Part shown: piece after piece, positions 43,449-52,206 of the stretch
Layout: each line of letters begins with the position of its first letter
How positions within the stretch are numbered: the first letter of the stretch is position 1
Source: Halomonas colorata
GTDB taxonomy: Bacteria; Pseudomonadota; Gammaproteobacteria; Pseudomonadales; Halomonadaceae
Length of the DNA: 64,000 bases
Reading direction: 5' to 3'
Assembly (NCBI RefSeq): GCF_014897985.1
Contig: NZ_JABUZA010000004.1
Span: 1-64,000, forward strand
Position numbers and translations under genes: made by a program
Notes under the pieces: generated by a model
The model's input: only the letters and a program-made list of their open reading frames with translations
Told to the model about the DNA's origin: nothing
The model's database searches: none

Positions 43449-43473
43449 CATCAGCGAAGAAAACAATAAATTT

Positions 43474-43487
43474 TTGATAAATATCAT
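43474..43487. promoter_or_regulatory. FNR/ANR-like box upstream of the cassette array
   Basis: TTGATAAATATCAT matches the FNR consensus at nine of ten positions, in an A/T-rich stretch about 108 bases before the first cassette gene. It could drive the array under low oxygen, or be a chance match in A/T-rich DNA. Confidence 0.35.
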
Positions 43488-43660
43488 ATTTTCAAATCTT
43501 CAGGCAGCCTATCCACTCTTCGCGTGCCCGCTTGTTTTACTCGATTCAATCATACTTTATTCACAAACTTACCTTAGGTCACGCGTAAATTCGATGACAG
43601 CCGCCAGCCATAGGTCGTAGGCCTTCGCTCATCCACATTTCGGGCAAGCCCAATACAACA

Positions 43661-43680
43661 CTGCCGCTCATAAGCGGCAG
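43661..43680 (-). terminator. Hairpin after the ABM gene
   Basis: A perfect eight-base stem CTGCCGCT/AGCGGCAG with a four-base loop lies about 30 bases past the ABM stop. There is no strong T tract. The remaining 43367-43708 gap holds the inverted repeat and FNR-like box but no gene. Confidence 0.4.
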
Positions 43681-43708
43681 CATCGAATGCGCGATTGGAG
43701 CTCAAGGC

Positions 43709-44011
43709 TCAAAGCACCACTTCATACCCTTCAAACTTCGGCGGGCCAAGGTAGATACCTTCCGGCGATTTTGCACCTGCATGAGCTTTACGAAACGCCT
43801 CCGACTGAGTCCAGGCACGGAAGGCGTCTTCTGAATCCCACACGCTATGGGAAATAAACACGGTGTGGTCTTCCTGGCTGGCACCCTGGAGCATCTTGAA
43901 CTCCTTGAAGCCCGGCACTTCATCCAGATGCGAATCACGGTTGCGCCACACGTCTAAAAAGTCCTCTTCGCGGCCTGGGGCAATCCGGAAACGGTTCATG
44001 GCGATATACAT
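43709..44011 (-). CDS. Antibiotic-biosynthesis-monooxygenase (ABM) family protein
   Basis: 100-residue dimeric alpha-beta barrel (ABM/HmoA-like) protein. Landmarks are MYIAMNRFRIAPGREEDFLDVWRNR, FKEFKMLQG, VFISHSVWDSEDAFRAWTQSEAFRKAHAGA and the C-terminal LGPPKFEGYEVVL (quoted as landmarks). Relatives are cofactor-free oxygenases or heme-degrading monooxygenases; the substrate here is open. It is the intact version of the two decayed 3' fragments behind tail-anchored paralogs 1 and 3. Confidence 0.8.
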   Translation of the reverse strand: MYIAMNRFRIAPGREEDFLDVWRNRDSHLDEVPGFKEFKMLQGASQEDHTVFISHSVWDSEDAFRAWTQSEAFRKAHAGAKSPEGIYLGPPKFEGYEVVL

Positions 44012-44104
44012 GCGCTTACTCCTTTTGAGATGGTGGCGTTGCAGTGCTTGATGGTAACGTCGTCAATCGGGCACGGATAGCCCAAGGTAGCCTAAGGGGG
44101 CGTT

Positions 44105-45685
44105 ATGGCAAAGACCGGCATCCAGGTGGTTTGGTTCAAACGCGATTTACGCATACACGATCATGCGCCGCTTTCAAACGCCGCCGCGGCAGGGCCGGTG
44201 CTTCCTGTCTTTGCCATCGAACCCGGGCAGTGGCAGGCGCCGGACAGCGCGCTGCGCCACTGGCAGTTTGCCGCCGATTCGCTTTTGGATCTGACCCAAG
44301 CGCTTAAAATCCGAGGATTGCCGCTATGCCTGTGGCAAGGCGATATATGTGATTTGTTGGCCGCTCTCAAAACGCACTATGGCGATTTCGCCCTGCACTC
44401 CCATGAAGAAACCGGCAACGCCTGGAGCTTTGCCCGTGATCTCAAGGTCAAGGCGTGGTGTAGAGAGCACAATATTCCTTGGCATGAAGCGCGCCAGCAT
44501 GGCGTGGTGCGCGGATTGAAATCCCGTGTGGCTGACCGCGACGCCTGGGAAGCCCAGTGGGAGGCGCTGATGACCGCGCCGACCTGCCCGGCGCCGCCGA
44601 ATGCCCGAGTAGCCCAGGGTTGGGAAGCCTTTCATCATATTGAAGTCAGCGAGCTTCATGACCTGACGCTCGGATTTGACACTACGCCCTGCCCTGAGCG
44701 CCAGCCCGGCGGCCGATATGCCGGTCGGGCGCTGTGGTACAGCTTTATTACCCAGCGTGGGCGGCGTTATCGGGGCTCTATCTCTAAGCCTTTACTGGCC
44801 GAGGAATTCGGCTCGCGGCTTTCGCCGCATCTGGCCTGGGGCACGCTATCCATGCGCGAAGTGGTGCAGTCGCTGCGCCGCCAGCGTAAAAAGCATGGTG
44901 TGGACTCTGCCTGGAGTCGCTCGCTGCGTGCTTTTGCCTCGCGGCTTCACTGGCACTGCCACTTCATTCAGAAGCTTGAAAGCGAGCCCGGCATAGAGTC
45001 GCGCACGTTGCACCCGGCGCTACGCGGCCTGCGCGAACGCGACCCCGCGCACCCCAACTTGATCGCCTGGAAACAGGGCCAGACCGGCGTTCCGCTGGTG
45101 GATGCCTGCATGCGCTGCCTGATTCACACCGGCTGGATCAACTTTCGCATGCGCGCCATGCTGATTTCCCACGCCACCTTTGGCCTCGGGCTGCACTGGC
45201 ATGAGCCCGCCCTGTATCTGGCGCGCCTGTTCACCGATTTCGAGCACGGCATTCACTATCCTCAAGTGCAGATGCAGGCAGGTGCCACAGGCACCAACGC
45301 GCTGCGGGTCTACAACCCCATCAAACAGGCAGAGGACAACGACCCGAGCGGTGAATTTGTCGCTCGCTGGGTGCCGGAGCTGACCGTTCTGCCCATCGAG
45401 TGGCGCGCCACGCCTTGGGCGCTACCCCAAAGCCTGCAAAAGCGCTTCGGCTTTCAGCCCGGCGAGCACTATCCCCTGCCCTACGATTTTGAAGCCGAAG
45501 CTCGCCACTGGAAAAAGATGCTTTACGAGCTCAGGCGAACGCCCGAGGCTAAAGAAGCCAGCCAGGCCATTGTGGATAAATTGGCCAGCCAGCGCCGCCC
45601 CCCAAAACGCCACTCCAAACCGAAAAAACCCGCCAGTCGCCAGCAGCTTTCGCTGTTTGACGAAGGCGGGTCTGAAGATGCCTAA
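44105..45685 (+). CDS. Cryptochrome/photolyase family protein
   Basis: 526-residue blue-light flavoprotein. The N-terminal antenna domain starts VVWFKRDLRIHDHAPL. The FAD domain has RLHWHCHFIQKLE, TGVPLVDACMRCLIHTGWINFRMRAMLISHATFGLGLHW (landmarks GVPLVDACM, NFRMR), FEHGIHYPQVQMQAGATGTNALRVYNP and EDNDPSGEFVARWVPEL. The LDFEP-type and WRD-type differences resemble the FAD-binding cryptochrome/photolyase clade that follows classical PhrB. It probably repairs UV dimers, but a signalling role is possible. A basic, proline-rich tail ends QLSLFDEGG. Confidence 0.87.
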   Translation: MAKTGIQVVWFKRDLRIHDHAPLSNAAAAGPVLPVFAIEPGQWQAPDSALRHWQFAADSLLDLTQALKIRGLPLCLWQGDICDLLAALKTHYGDFALHSHEETGNAWSFARDLKVKAWCREHNIPWHEARQHGVVRGLKSRVADRDAWEAQWEALMTAPTCPAPPNARVAQGWEAFHHIEVSELHDLTLGFDTTPCPERQPGGRYAGRALWYSFITQRGRRYRGSISKPLLAEEFGSRLSPHLAWGTLSMREVVQSLRRQRKKHGVDSAWSRSLRAFASRLHWHCHFIQKLESEPGIESRTLHPALRGLRERDPAHPNLIAWKQGQTGVPLVDACMRCLIHTGWINFRMRAMLISHATFGLGLHWHEPALYLARLFTDFEHGIHYPQVQMQAGATGTNALRVYNPIKQAEDNDPSGEFVARWVPELTVLPIEWRATPWALPQSLQKRFGFQPGEHYPLPYDFEAEARHWKKMLYELRRTPEAKEASQAIVDKLASQRRPPKRHSKPKKPASRQQLSLFDEGGSEDA

Positions 45686-45694
45686 CGCGGCGTA

Positions 45695-46972
45695 TTAGCT
45701 AAGCGCTTCCAGCGACTGCTCAATAATGCTCAAGCCTTCTTCCAGCACCTCGGAAGATACGGTCAGCGGCACCAGAATACGGATGCTGTTGCCGTAGAAG
45801 CCACAGGAAAGCAGGATCAACCCTTTCTCACGCGCTTTCGCGCAAATTTGCTGGGTCATCGCGGTGTCGGGCTTGCCGTTACTATCCAAAAGCTCGAACG
45901 CGGCCATGGCGCCCAGTTGGCGGCCGTGTGCCACGGCGGGGAAGCGCTCTTCCCAGACGCCAAAACGTTCCGCCAACAGACGACCCATCTGCGCGCTGCG
46001 CTCAAGGATGTTTTCTTCCTCGATCACGTCAATGACCGCCAGCGCCGCAGCACAAGAGAGCGGGTTACCGCTGTAGGTGCCGCCGAGCGAGTTGGGGCCG
46101 GAGGCGTCCATCACTTTGGCACTACCCACGACCGCAGACAGCGGCATGCCGTTGGCCAGGCTCTTGGCGGTGGTCAAAATATCCGCCTCGATACCGCTAT
46201 GTTCCAGCGCAAACAGCTTGCCGGTGCGCGCAAAGCCGGACTGCACTTCATCGGCAATCAACAGAATGCCGTGCTCGTCGCACAGCGCGCGCAGCGCCTG
46301 TAGGTATTCGGGTGAAGCAATATAGAAACCGCCTTCGCCTTGTACCGGCTCGATCACGATGGCCGCTGTGCGGTGCGGGGCGATATCGGTCTTGAACAGC
46401 GTGCGAATGGCATCGAGTGACGCTTCTTCGCTGATACCGTGCAGTGGGTTCGGGAACGGGGCACGGAACACATCGCCCGGCATCGGGCCGAAATCATTCT
46501 TGTAGGGCAACACCTTGCCGGTCATGGCGAGTGTCATCATGGTGCGGCCGTGGAAGGCGCCGTCAAAGGTGATGATGCCGGTGCGGCCAGTGGCGGCGCG
46601 GGCGATTTTCACGGCGTTTTCCAGCGCTTCGGCACCGGTGTTGACCAGCATGGCTTTACGCTCGGGGCCGCGCACCGGGGTCAGTTCACACAGCTTCTGA
46701 CACAGCTGCACATATGGCGCGTAAGAGATCACCGCGGCGCTGGTGTGCATGACCTTGTGCAGCTGCGCTTCAACGGCGGCCACGATTTTCGGGTGGCGAT
46801 GGCCCAGATTCAAAACGCCGATGCCGCCCGCGAAGTCGATCCAGCGGTTACCGTCGGCATCCCAAAGCTCGGCGTTTTCAGCACGCTCGGCAAAGGCCGT
46901 GTTCAGGGTCGCTGCGCCGTTGGCCACATAGCGGTTTTTGAGTTCGTTCAGTTCGTGATTGGTCATGCTCAT
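45695..46972 (-). CDS. gabT: 4-aminobutyrate aminotransferase
   Basis: 425-residue PLP enzyme that moves the amino group of GABA to 2-oxoglutarate, giving succinate semialdehyde. Landmarks are DGNRWIDFAGGIGVLNLGH, NTGAEALENAVKIARAATGR, FDGAFHGRTMMTLAMTGK, IADEVQSGFARTGKLFA and the PLP-lysine in TTAKSLANGMPLSAV. The next gene in the pathway, gabD, lies five bases upstream on the same strand. It is convergent with the photolyase gene, nine bases away. Confidence 0.95.
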   Translation of the reverse strand: MSMTNHELNELKNRYVANGAATLNTAFAERAENAELWDADGNRWIDFAGGIGVLNLGHRHPKIVAAVEAQLHKVMHTSAAVISYAPYVQLCQKLCELTPVRGPERKAMLVNTGAEALENAVKIARAATGRTGIITFDGAFHGRTMMTLAMTGKVLPYKNDFGPMPGDVFRAPFPNPLHGISEEASLDAIRTLFKTDIAPHRTAAIVIEPVQGEGGFYIASPEYLQALRALCDEHGILLIADEVQSGFARTGKLFALEHSGIEADILTTAKSLANGMPLSAVVGSAKVMDASGPNSLGGTYSGNPLSCAAALAVIDVIEEENILERSAQMGRLLAERFGVWEERFPAVAHGRQLGAMAAFELLDSNGKPDTAMTQQICAKAREKGLILLSCGFYGNSIRILVPLTVSSEVLEEGLSIIEQSLEALS

Positions 46973-46977
46973 TCCCC

Positions 46978-48429
46978 TTATAAGCCGCCGACGCAGACGT
47001 ATTTCAATTCAGTAAATTCATCGAGACCGTGGTGGGAGCCTTCACGGCCAAGGCCAGACTCCTTCACGCCGCCAAACGGCGCCAGCTCGGTCGAGATCAA
47101 GCCTTCATTGACGCCGACCATGCCGTACTCAAGCGCTTCCATGGTGCGCCAGATACGGCGGTAGTCGGTGGCGTAAAAGTAGGCTGCTAAGCCAAACGGC
47201 GTATCGTTGGCCATCTGGATGGCCTCTTCATCGCGCGTAAACCGGAACACGGGCGCGACGGGGCCAAACGTTTCTTCATCGGCCACGGCCATGGCGGTCG
47301 TCACATCGGCGAGCACCGTGGGTGTAAAGAAGCGCTCACCGGCTGCATGAGGCTCGCCGCCGCACATAAGGCGGGCGCCATTGTGCATGGCGTCGTCCAC
47401 ATGGCGCTGCACCTTGTCGACCGCTGCCTGATTGATCAGCGGACCAATCACGCTGCCGTCTGCCAGACCATCGCCCACTTTGAGGGCTTTCACCCGCTCG
47501 GTGAGCTTACTGATGAACGCATCGTAAATGCCGTCCTGGACCAGAAAGCGGTTGGTGCACACGCAGGTTTGCCCGGCGTTGCGGAATTTGGAGGCGATGG
47601 CACCGTCCACGGCAGCGTCCACGTCGGCGTCGTCAAACACGATAAACGGCGCGTTGCCGCCCAGCTCCATGGCGGTCTTCTTCACGGTGCTGGCGCATTG
47701 GGCGAGTAGGCGCTTACCCACTGGTGTGGAGCCGGTGAACGATACCTTGCGCACCCGCGGGTCGGTGGTGAGCACTTCGCCGACTTCCGCTGGTTTGGAG
47801 GCGGTCACCACGTTGATGGTGCCTGCAGGCAGGCCCGCTTCCAGGGCAAGATAAGCCGCGGCCAGTGCGGTTAAGGGCGTCGCTTCAGCGGGCTTAATCA
47901 CCACGGTGCAGCCGGCGGCGAGCGCCGGGGCGCACTTGCGGGTAATCATCGCCAGCGGGAAGTTCCAGGGCGTTATCGCGGCAACAACGCCGACCGGCTC
48001 GCGTAGTACTAACAGGCGCTTGTCGGCGCCGTGGCTGGGCAGGGTTTCACCCGCCATACGCTTGGCTTCTTCAGCGAAAAACTCGATAAACGAGGCGCCG
48101 TAAGTGACCTCGCCCTTGGCTTCCGAAAGCGGCTTGCCCTGCTCCAAGGTCATCAGCCGCGCTAAGTCATCGGCATGTTCAGTGATCAATTCAAACCAGC
48201 GGCGCAGCAGGGCCGAGCGCTGTTTTACCGGGGTAGCGCGCCAGGCGCTACCTGCTTCATAAGCGGCGGCGACCGCATCACGGGTATCCTCTGCGTTTAA
48301 TTCAGCAACGCGGGCGATGGTCTCGCCGGTGGCGGGATTGTCCACGGCAAAGGTCTCTGTGCCCTTGCGCCACTCGCCGCCTACCAGGGCGGGGACGGCT
48401 TCGTGCAACCACTTTTCAATAAAGCTCAT
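46978..48429 (-). CDS. gabD: Succinate-semialdehyde dehydrogenase
   Basis: 483-residue aldehyde dehydrogenase that oxidises succinate semialdehyde to succinate, feeding the TCA cycle. It has GVVAAITPWNFPLAMITRK, VSFTGSTPVGKRL, the catalytic Glu in MELGGNAPFIVFDDAD, the catalytic Cys in NAGQTCVCTNRF, and EETFGPVAPVFRF. The LIS/TELAPFGGVKESGLGREGS ending is typical of GabD. It is the first gene of gabD-gabT and divergent from a MocR regulator. Confidence 0.95.
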   Translation of the reverse strand: MSFIEKWLHEAVPALVGGEWRKGTETFAVDNPATGETIARVAELNAEDTRDAVAAAYEAGSAWRATPVKQRSALLRRWFELITEHADDLARLMTLEQGKPLSEAKGEVTYGASFIEFFAEEAKRMAGETLPSHGADKRLLVLREPVGVVAAITPWNFPLAMITRKCAPALAAGCTVVIKPAEATPLTALAAAYLALEAGLPAGTINVVTASKPAEVGEVLTTDPRVRKVSFTGSTPVGKRLLAQCASTVKKTAMELGGNAPFIVFDDADVDAAVDGAIASKFRNAGQTCVCTNRFLVQDGIYDAFISKLTERVKALKVGDGLADGSVIGPLINQAAVDKVQRHVDDAMHNGARLMCGGEPHAAGERFFTPTVLADVTTAMAVADEETFGPVAPVFRFTRDEEAIQMANDTPFGLAAYFYATDYRRIWRTMEALEYGMVGVNEGLISTELAPFGGVKESGLGREGSHHGLDEFTELKYVCVGGL

Positions 48430-48488
48430 ACAATGCTCCTATCAACGTATTTCAACACGCTAACAGGGAACTGCCCTATGGCGAATGC

Positions 48489-48519
48489 ACCACTTTCCCG
48501 TTCAACCAGACCACTTTTC
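48489..48519. promoter_or_regulatory. Direct repeats in the gabD/gabR divergent region
   Basis: ACCACTTTCC (48489-48498) and ACCACTTTTC (48510-48519) occur in the same orientation exactly 21 bases apart, two helical turns. This fits the paired direct-repeat operators of MocR proteins. Binding by the adjacent regulator is inferred. Confidence 0.45.
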
Positions 48520-48567
48520 TGATTTACTGGTGATCAAAGGATATATACCTGAGACCAGAGAGTGACA

Positions 48568-49986
48568 ATGGATGACCAATTAGCCTTACAGCAACTTTTA
48601 AAGCGTTATACGCAGCAGCCAGAAAACTTGAGTAAACAGGCACGAATAGAGCAGGCCTTAAGGCAGGCAGTCACTCAGGAGTGGCCTCATCAAACCCGCC
48701 TGCCGTCACATCGGCGGTTGGCAATAAACTTGGATGTTGCTCGGCATACGCTGTCTCTGGCCGTTGCCACGCTTGTAAAGGAAGAATTGCTAACAACATC
48801 TCATGGCAGAGGAACTTGGAGTTGTAAACCAGCGGTTTACAATACTCCTGTTCAAACCAAGGCTCGGCTATCGGCTCGTGCTTCGCGGGTGCTTCGTTGG
48901 CCCGGCGCCAGCCTGGTTCAAAGTGGCGCCTTTGTGCCAGGCATTCCCGATATCGCCCAGTTTCCCATGCGCAAATGGCGCCAGCTTTATGCTAGCGTCA
49001 CCGTGCCACAAAACGCCTTGTTGCTCTCCTACTCGACCGGCGGCTACGGGCCGTTAAAGCGTGCGATACGCGATTTTCTGGAGCGCTGGCGCAATATTCG
49101 CTGCGATATTGATCAGATTATTATTACCGATGGTACGCACAACGGCATTGAGCTGTGCGCCGTGGCTTTGGCGGATGTGGGAGATACTGCAGTAATGGAA
49201 TCCCCCTGCTACTGGGGAGCGCGCAACGTATTTACCGCTGCAGGGTTAAATATTGAAATGTTGCCGTGGCAGCCCGGTCAGGGACATAGCCTGCCCGCGG
49301 CATCTGCTCCTGTGCAGCTTACTTATTTCACAGGTTCCCATCACTACCCGCTCAGCGTGCCTACCAGCGCTCACGATAAGCAACGTTTGTGTGATGCGTT
49401 AGCGCCTGCGTACATCATTGAAGATGATTACGAGTTCAGTCGCGACGACCATACCAATCTGCTGTTTGACCCACAGTCTGAGCGTCACTTTCTGGTGGGC
49501 TCTTTTTCCAAAATGATGTTCCCCGGCCTACGGCTAGGCTATTTGGTGGTGCCCCGCCAGCTATCCGAACCTATGAATCGGCTGCGTAGCGAGCTGTTTC
49601 GTGAAGGGCGCATGCTGGATCAGGCGGTGCTTGCCCAGTTTATCTTTGACGGTGATCTTGATGCCTGGTGCCGCCGTATTCAGCGTGATTACCTGGGCCG
49701 CCAACAGGTAATGCATGACCAGCTGCGTACCTTGCCTCGACTGAAGCGTATTTCACCGCCCAGTAGCGCCATCAGTCTATGTGTGGAATTTGAACCGCCT
49801 ATTGATGACGTAAAGCTTGCCCAGGCACTGCTTAAGGAGCATTTGATCGTGCGCCCTTTAAGCCCGGTGTGCGCCGCGCATGACCCACGCGTTGGTTTGG
49901 TCATGGGGGTGGGTATGCTTTCAGGTGAGACGCTGGCCCGCGAGGCTCAGCGGCTGCGCCGCTGTCTGGAAAACCTGTTACGCTAG
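48568..49986 (+). CDS. gabR: MocR-family regulator of gab genes (GabR-like)
   Basis: 472 residues from the ATG at 48568; a GTG two codons earlier is also possible. The winged helix covers about residues 20-85 (LPSHRRLAINLDVARHTLSLAVATLVKEELL). The aminotransferase-like domain has TDGTHNGIELCAVALADVG, ESPCYWGARNVFTAAGL, IIEDDYEFSRDD and the PLP-lysine motif VGSFSKMMFPGLRLGYLV. Its position divergent from gabD-gabT supports GABA-responsive activation, as in the GabR model. The symbol rests on context. Confidence 0.8.
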   Translation: MDDQLALQQLLKRYTQQPENLSKQARIEQALRQAVTQEWPHQTRLPSHRRLAINLDVARHTLSLAVATLVKEELLTTSHGRGTWSCKPAVYNTPVQTKARLSARASRVLRWPGASLVQSGAFVPGIPDIAQFPMRKWRQLYASVTVPQNALLLSYSTGGYGPLKRAIRDFLERWRNIRCDIDQIIITDGTHNGIELCAVALADVGDTAVMESPCYWGARNVFTAAGLNIEMLPWQPGQGHSLPAASAPVQLTYFTGSHHYPLSVPTSAHDKQRLCDALAPAYIIEDDYEFSRDDHTNLLFDPQSERHFLVGSFSKMMFPGLRLGYLVVPRQLSEPMNRLRSELFREGRMLDQAVLAQFIFDGDLDAWCRRIQRDYLGRQQVMHDQLRTLPRLKRISPPSSAISLCVEFEPPIDDVKLAQALLKEHLIVRPLSPVCAAHDPRVGLVMGVGMLSGETLAREAQRLRRCLENLLR

Positions 49987-50074
49987 CCGCTTATAGCTAG
50001 GCGTTTATAAAAAAGCTGATATCAACAATCATAAAAGAGTCAGTGACGACAATATTATCCACAAGGAACTCATC

Positions 50075-50755
50075 ATGCTTCGCCCTGTTGATAGTTTTCC
50101 CGCTGCGACTTTATCTTGGTGCATAACATTACGCACCTGGTTACTGATAGGCACCGTTCTACTGCTTTCAGGTTGCGCAACGTTTGCGCCCAACCCTCCG
50201 CAGGATCAGAGCAATATCTGCGAGATATTTCGCGAACAGCCCACCTGGTACGACTACTCGCGGGATTCTCAGGAAAAATGGGGCACCTCAATTGCTACTC
50301 AGATGGCGTTCATTCAGCAGGAATCTTCCTTTAAAAGCCATGTGCGCCCCGACCGCAAATACTACCTTGGCTTTATTCCCGGCCCTCGCCCGTCTTCAGC
50401 CAAGGGCTATGCCCAGGCCCAGGACCCGGTATGGGGAGAGTACCGCGACCAGGCCGGCAGCCTGTTTGCGCGGCGTACCAGCATGAAGCATGCCACCGAT
50501 TTTATCGGCTGGTATAACCGCCGCTCCCAGCAGCAGGCGGGCATTTCGCTGACCAACCCAGAACACCTCTACTACGCCTATCACGAAGGGGCTGGCGGTT
50601 ATCGGCGCGGCACTTACCGCAATAAGCCGCATGTATTGCGCGCCGGGCAACAGATTGCTACCCGCACAAGCCGTTACCAGACCCAGCTCAACGCCTGCGA
50701 AGCCGAGTTTCAATGCCGCCGTTTTTATCAGGTCTGGCCCTTTTGCCGTAGCTAA
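50075..50755 (+). CDS. SLT-domain (lytic-transglycosylase-like) lipoprotein
   Basis: 226 residues. The N-terminus has a lipobox, LLLSGCATFAP, so the mature protein should be lipid-anchored. The remainder shows SLT-like segments: IATQMAFIQQESSFKSHVRPDRKYYLGFIPGPRPSSAKGYAQAQ (landmarks FIQQESSF with the catalytic-type Glu, and GYAQAQ), DFIGWYNRRSQQQAGIS and YYAYHEGAGGYRRGTY. It would cleave or bind peptidoglycan at the outer membrane. The ribosome site aagga precedes the ATG. It ends 24 bases before the TauE/SafE gene. Confidence 0.8.
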   Translation: MLRPVDSFPAATLSWCITLRTWLLIGTVLLLSGCATFAPNPPQDQSNICEIFREQPTWYDYSRDSQEKWGTSIATQMAFIQQESSFKSHVRPDRKYYLGFIPGPRPSSAKGYAQAQDPVWGEYRDQAGSLFARRTSMKHATDFIGWYNRRSQQQAGISLTNPEHLYYAYHEGAGGYRRGTYRNKPHVLRAGQQIATRTSRYQTQLNACEAEFQCRRFYQVWPFCRS

Positions 50756-50779
50756 TTACCGACGTTAAGAAGCCCTAAC

Positions 50780-51520
50780 ATGTCACTACTCATCGGTTCA
50801 GCGTTTGTCTTTGTTGTCTTTTTAACCTCGATGCTGTCAGGCATCTTCGGCATGGCGGGCGGCCTGGTGCTGCTGTGGTTCCTGCTGATTATTTTTCCTG
50901 CGGGCACTGCCATGGCGGTGCATGGCGTGATCCAGCTTACCGCCAACGGTTCACGCGCTTGGCTATCGCGGCGGTTTATCGTCTGGCGGATCGTTGCGTT
51001 TATGACGCTGGGCGTGTTGAGTGCGGCGGGCCTACTGCTGCTGTTCAACTACAGCCCCAATGCGGCCACCGTCTCGATCCTGATCGGCCTGATGCCGGTT
51101 CTGGTGTGGATGCCCAAGCGCTGGTTTCATCTGGACGCTAATCGCAAAAGCCATGCGCTGTGTTGCGGCATGGCGTCTGGCGGGTTAACCATTGCCGCCG
51201 GGGTTTCGGGGCCGCTGATTGATATCTTCTTCGTCCGCTCGCATATGGATCGCCGCCAGGTCGTGGCCACCAAGGCGATGATCCAGGTGGTTGCCCATAG
51301 TATTAAAATTCTCTTTTACCTGGGTGCCGCACTTTCGCTTAGCACTGGGGAATGGGGCATGGTACTGCTGGCAGCGCCGTTTGCCATCCTAGGTACCCAA
51401 ACGGGCACACGCATTCTGCATCGCCTGACCGATGCCAACTTCCGCACATGGACTCGCTGGATTGTCACCGGTATTGGCGTGTTCTATTTTGCCCAAGGGA
51501 TTTACCTGCTTAGCCGTTAA
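50780..51520 (+). CDS. TauE/SafE-family sulfite/anion exporter permease
   Basis: 246-residue membrane protein with about seven or eight helices and the internal duplication of the TauE/SafE family. The first half has LTSMLSGIFGMAGGLVLLWFLL and the second has CCGMASGGLTIAAGVSGPLIDIFFV with the GxxxGxxG-type turn. The family exports sulfite or sulfonate-derived anions, but the specificity is unknown here. It follows the lipoprotein closely and probably shares its transcript. Confidence 0.85.
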   Translation: MSLLIGSAFVFVVFLTSMLSGIFGMAGGLVLLWFLLIIFPAGTAMAVHGVIQLTANGSRAWLSRRFIVWRIVAFMTLGVLSAAGLLLLFNYSPNAATVSILIGLMPVLVWMPKRWFHLDANRKSHALCCGMASGGLTIAAGVSGPLIDIFFVRSHMDRRQVVATKAMIQVVAHSIKILFYLGAALSLSTGEWGMVLLAAPFAILGTQTGTRILHRLTDANFRTWTRWIVTGIGVFYFAQGIYLLSR

Positions 51521-51602
51521 ACATTAAAGATGCTGGGCAATACGCAAAGCTCGCACCTTTGATTGACAGGGCAATTGTCTGGCGCTATCGTTTCGATAGA
51601 TG

Positions 51603-51621
51603 AAAATGAGAAACAATCTCT
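51603..51621. promoter_or_regulatory. Possible Fur box before the small protein gene
   Basis: A 19-base stretch reading GAAAATGAGAAACAATCTC matches the Fur consensus at about 14 positions. It lies about 45 bases before the start of the 123-residue protein, a normal operator position. Coordinates are approximate to a base or two. Confidence 0.4.
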
Positions 51622-51663
51622 TTATGAAATCATTTAGCCAGTAATAATACGCAGGTAAGCGAC

Positions 51664-52035
51664 ATGACCAGTGAACAGCGACAGCTTCGCCAAACCATCG
51701 TGTTTTTGCGAACCTCGTTTGAAGCGATTCAACACTCGATCGCAGGCCGTCTGGATGACCCGCTTCCCTGCTGGCTGGATGCGGGAATGCTTTCGATGTT
51801 ATCGCGCGAGCTGATACGCTGCAGCCAACAGGCCAAACCGCTGTTTGCTGCGCCCACGGTCGAGCAGATATTTTTTGCCTCACAGCAATGCGAGCTGTTG
51901 TTAAAGCAGTGTCCGGGCGTGCTGAGTAGCGCCTTGTGCTACCGCCAGCTAGCGGCCATCATGCTGCCGCTCAATACCGCGCTTCAAATGATGGCAGTGC
52001 CTCCTAAACGCCGCTGGTTTTGGCAGCGTAGCTAA
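51664..52035 (+). CDS. Small cytoplasmic hypothetical protein
   Basis: 123 residues, mainly helical, no signal or membrane segment. It begins MTSEQRQLRQTIVFLRTSFEAIQ, has several cysteines (PCWLD, RCSQQ, QCELLLKQCPG, ALCYRQL) and ends in a basic/aromatic tail PKRRWFWQRS. No family is recognised. The Fur-like sequence upstream suggests iron control. A terminator at 52061-52096 closes it as a single-gene unit. The cysteines are not arranged as an obvious cluster motif. Confidence 0.6.
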   Translation: MTSEQRQLRQTIVFLRTSFEAIQHSIAGRLDDPLPCWLDAGMLSMLSRELIRCSQQAKPLFAAPTVEQIFFASQQCELLLKQCPGVLSSALCYRQLAAIMLPLNTALQMMAVPPKRRWFWQRS

Positions 52036-52060
52036 CTAAACCCTTGTTCCATACATTATC

Positions 52061-52096
52061 CAAACCCCATCTTATTTTAAGGTGGGGTTTTGTTTT
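52061..52096 (+). terminator. Terminator after the small protein gene
   Basis: Arms CAAACCCCA and TGGGGTTTTG enclose a short A/T-rich loop and run into TTTTG then TTTTT. It stands 26 bases after the stop codon and precedes the OYE promoter. Confidence 0.8.
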
Positions 52097-52206
52097 TATG
52101 CGTGCGGTCTTATGTATCGGAGCATAAAACGGTGGGTGGCACTTACTAGTAAACTGGTCTATTCTTACCTGTATTGTTATCCAATCACGCAAAAGGAGTT
52201 GGCTGA

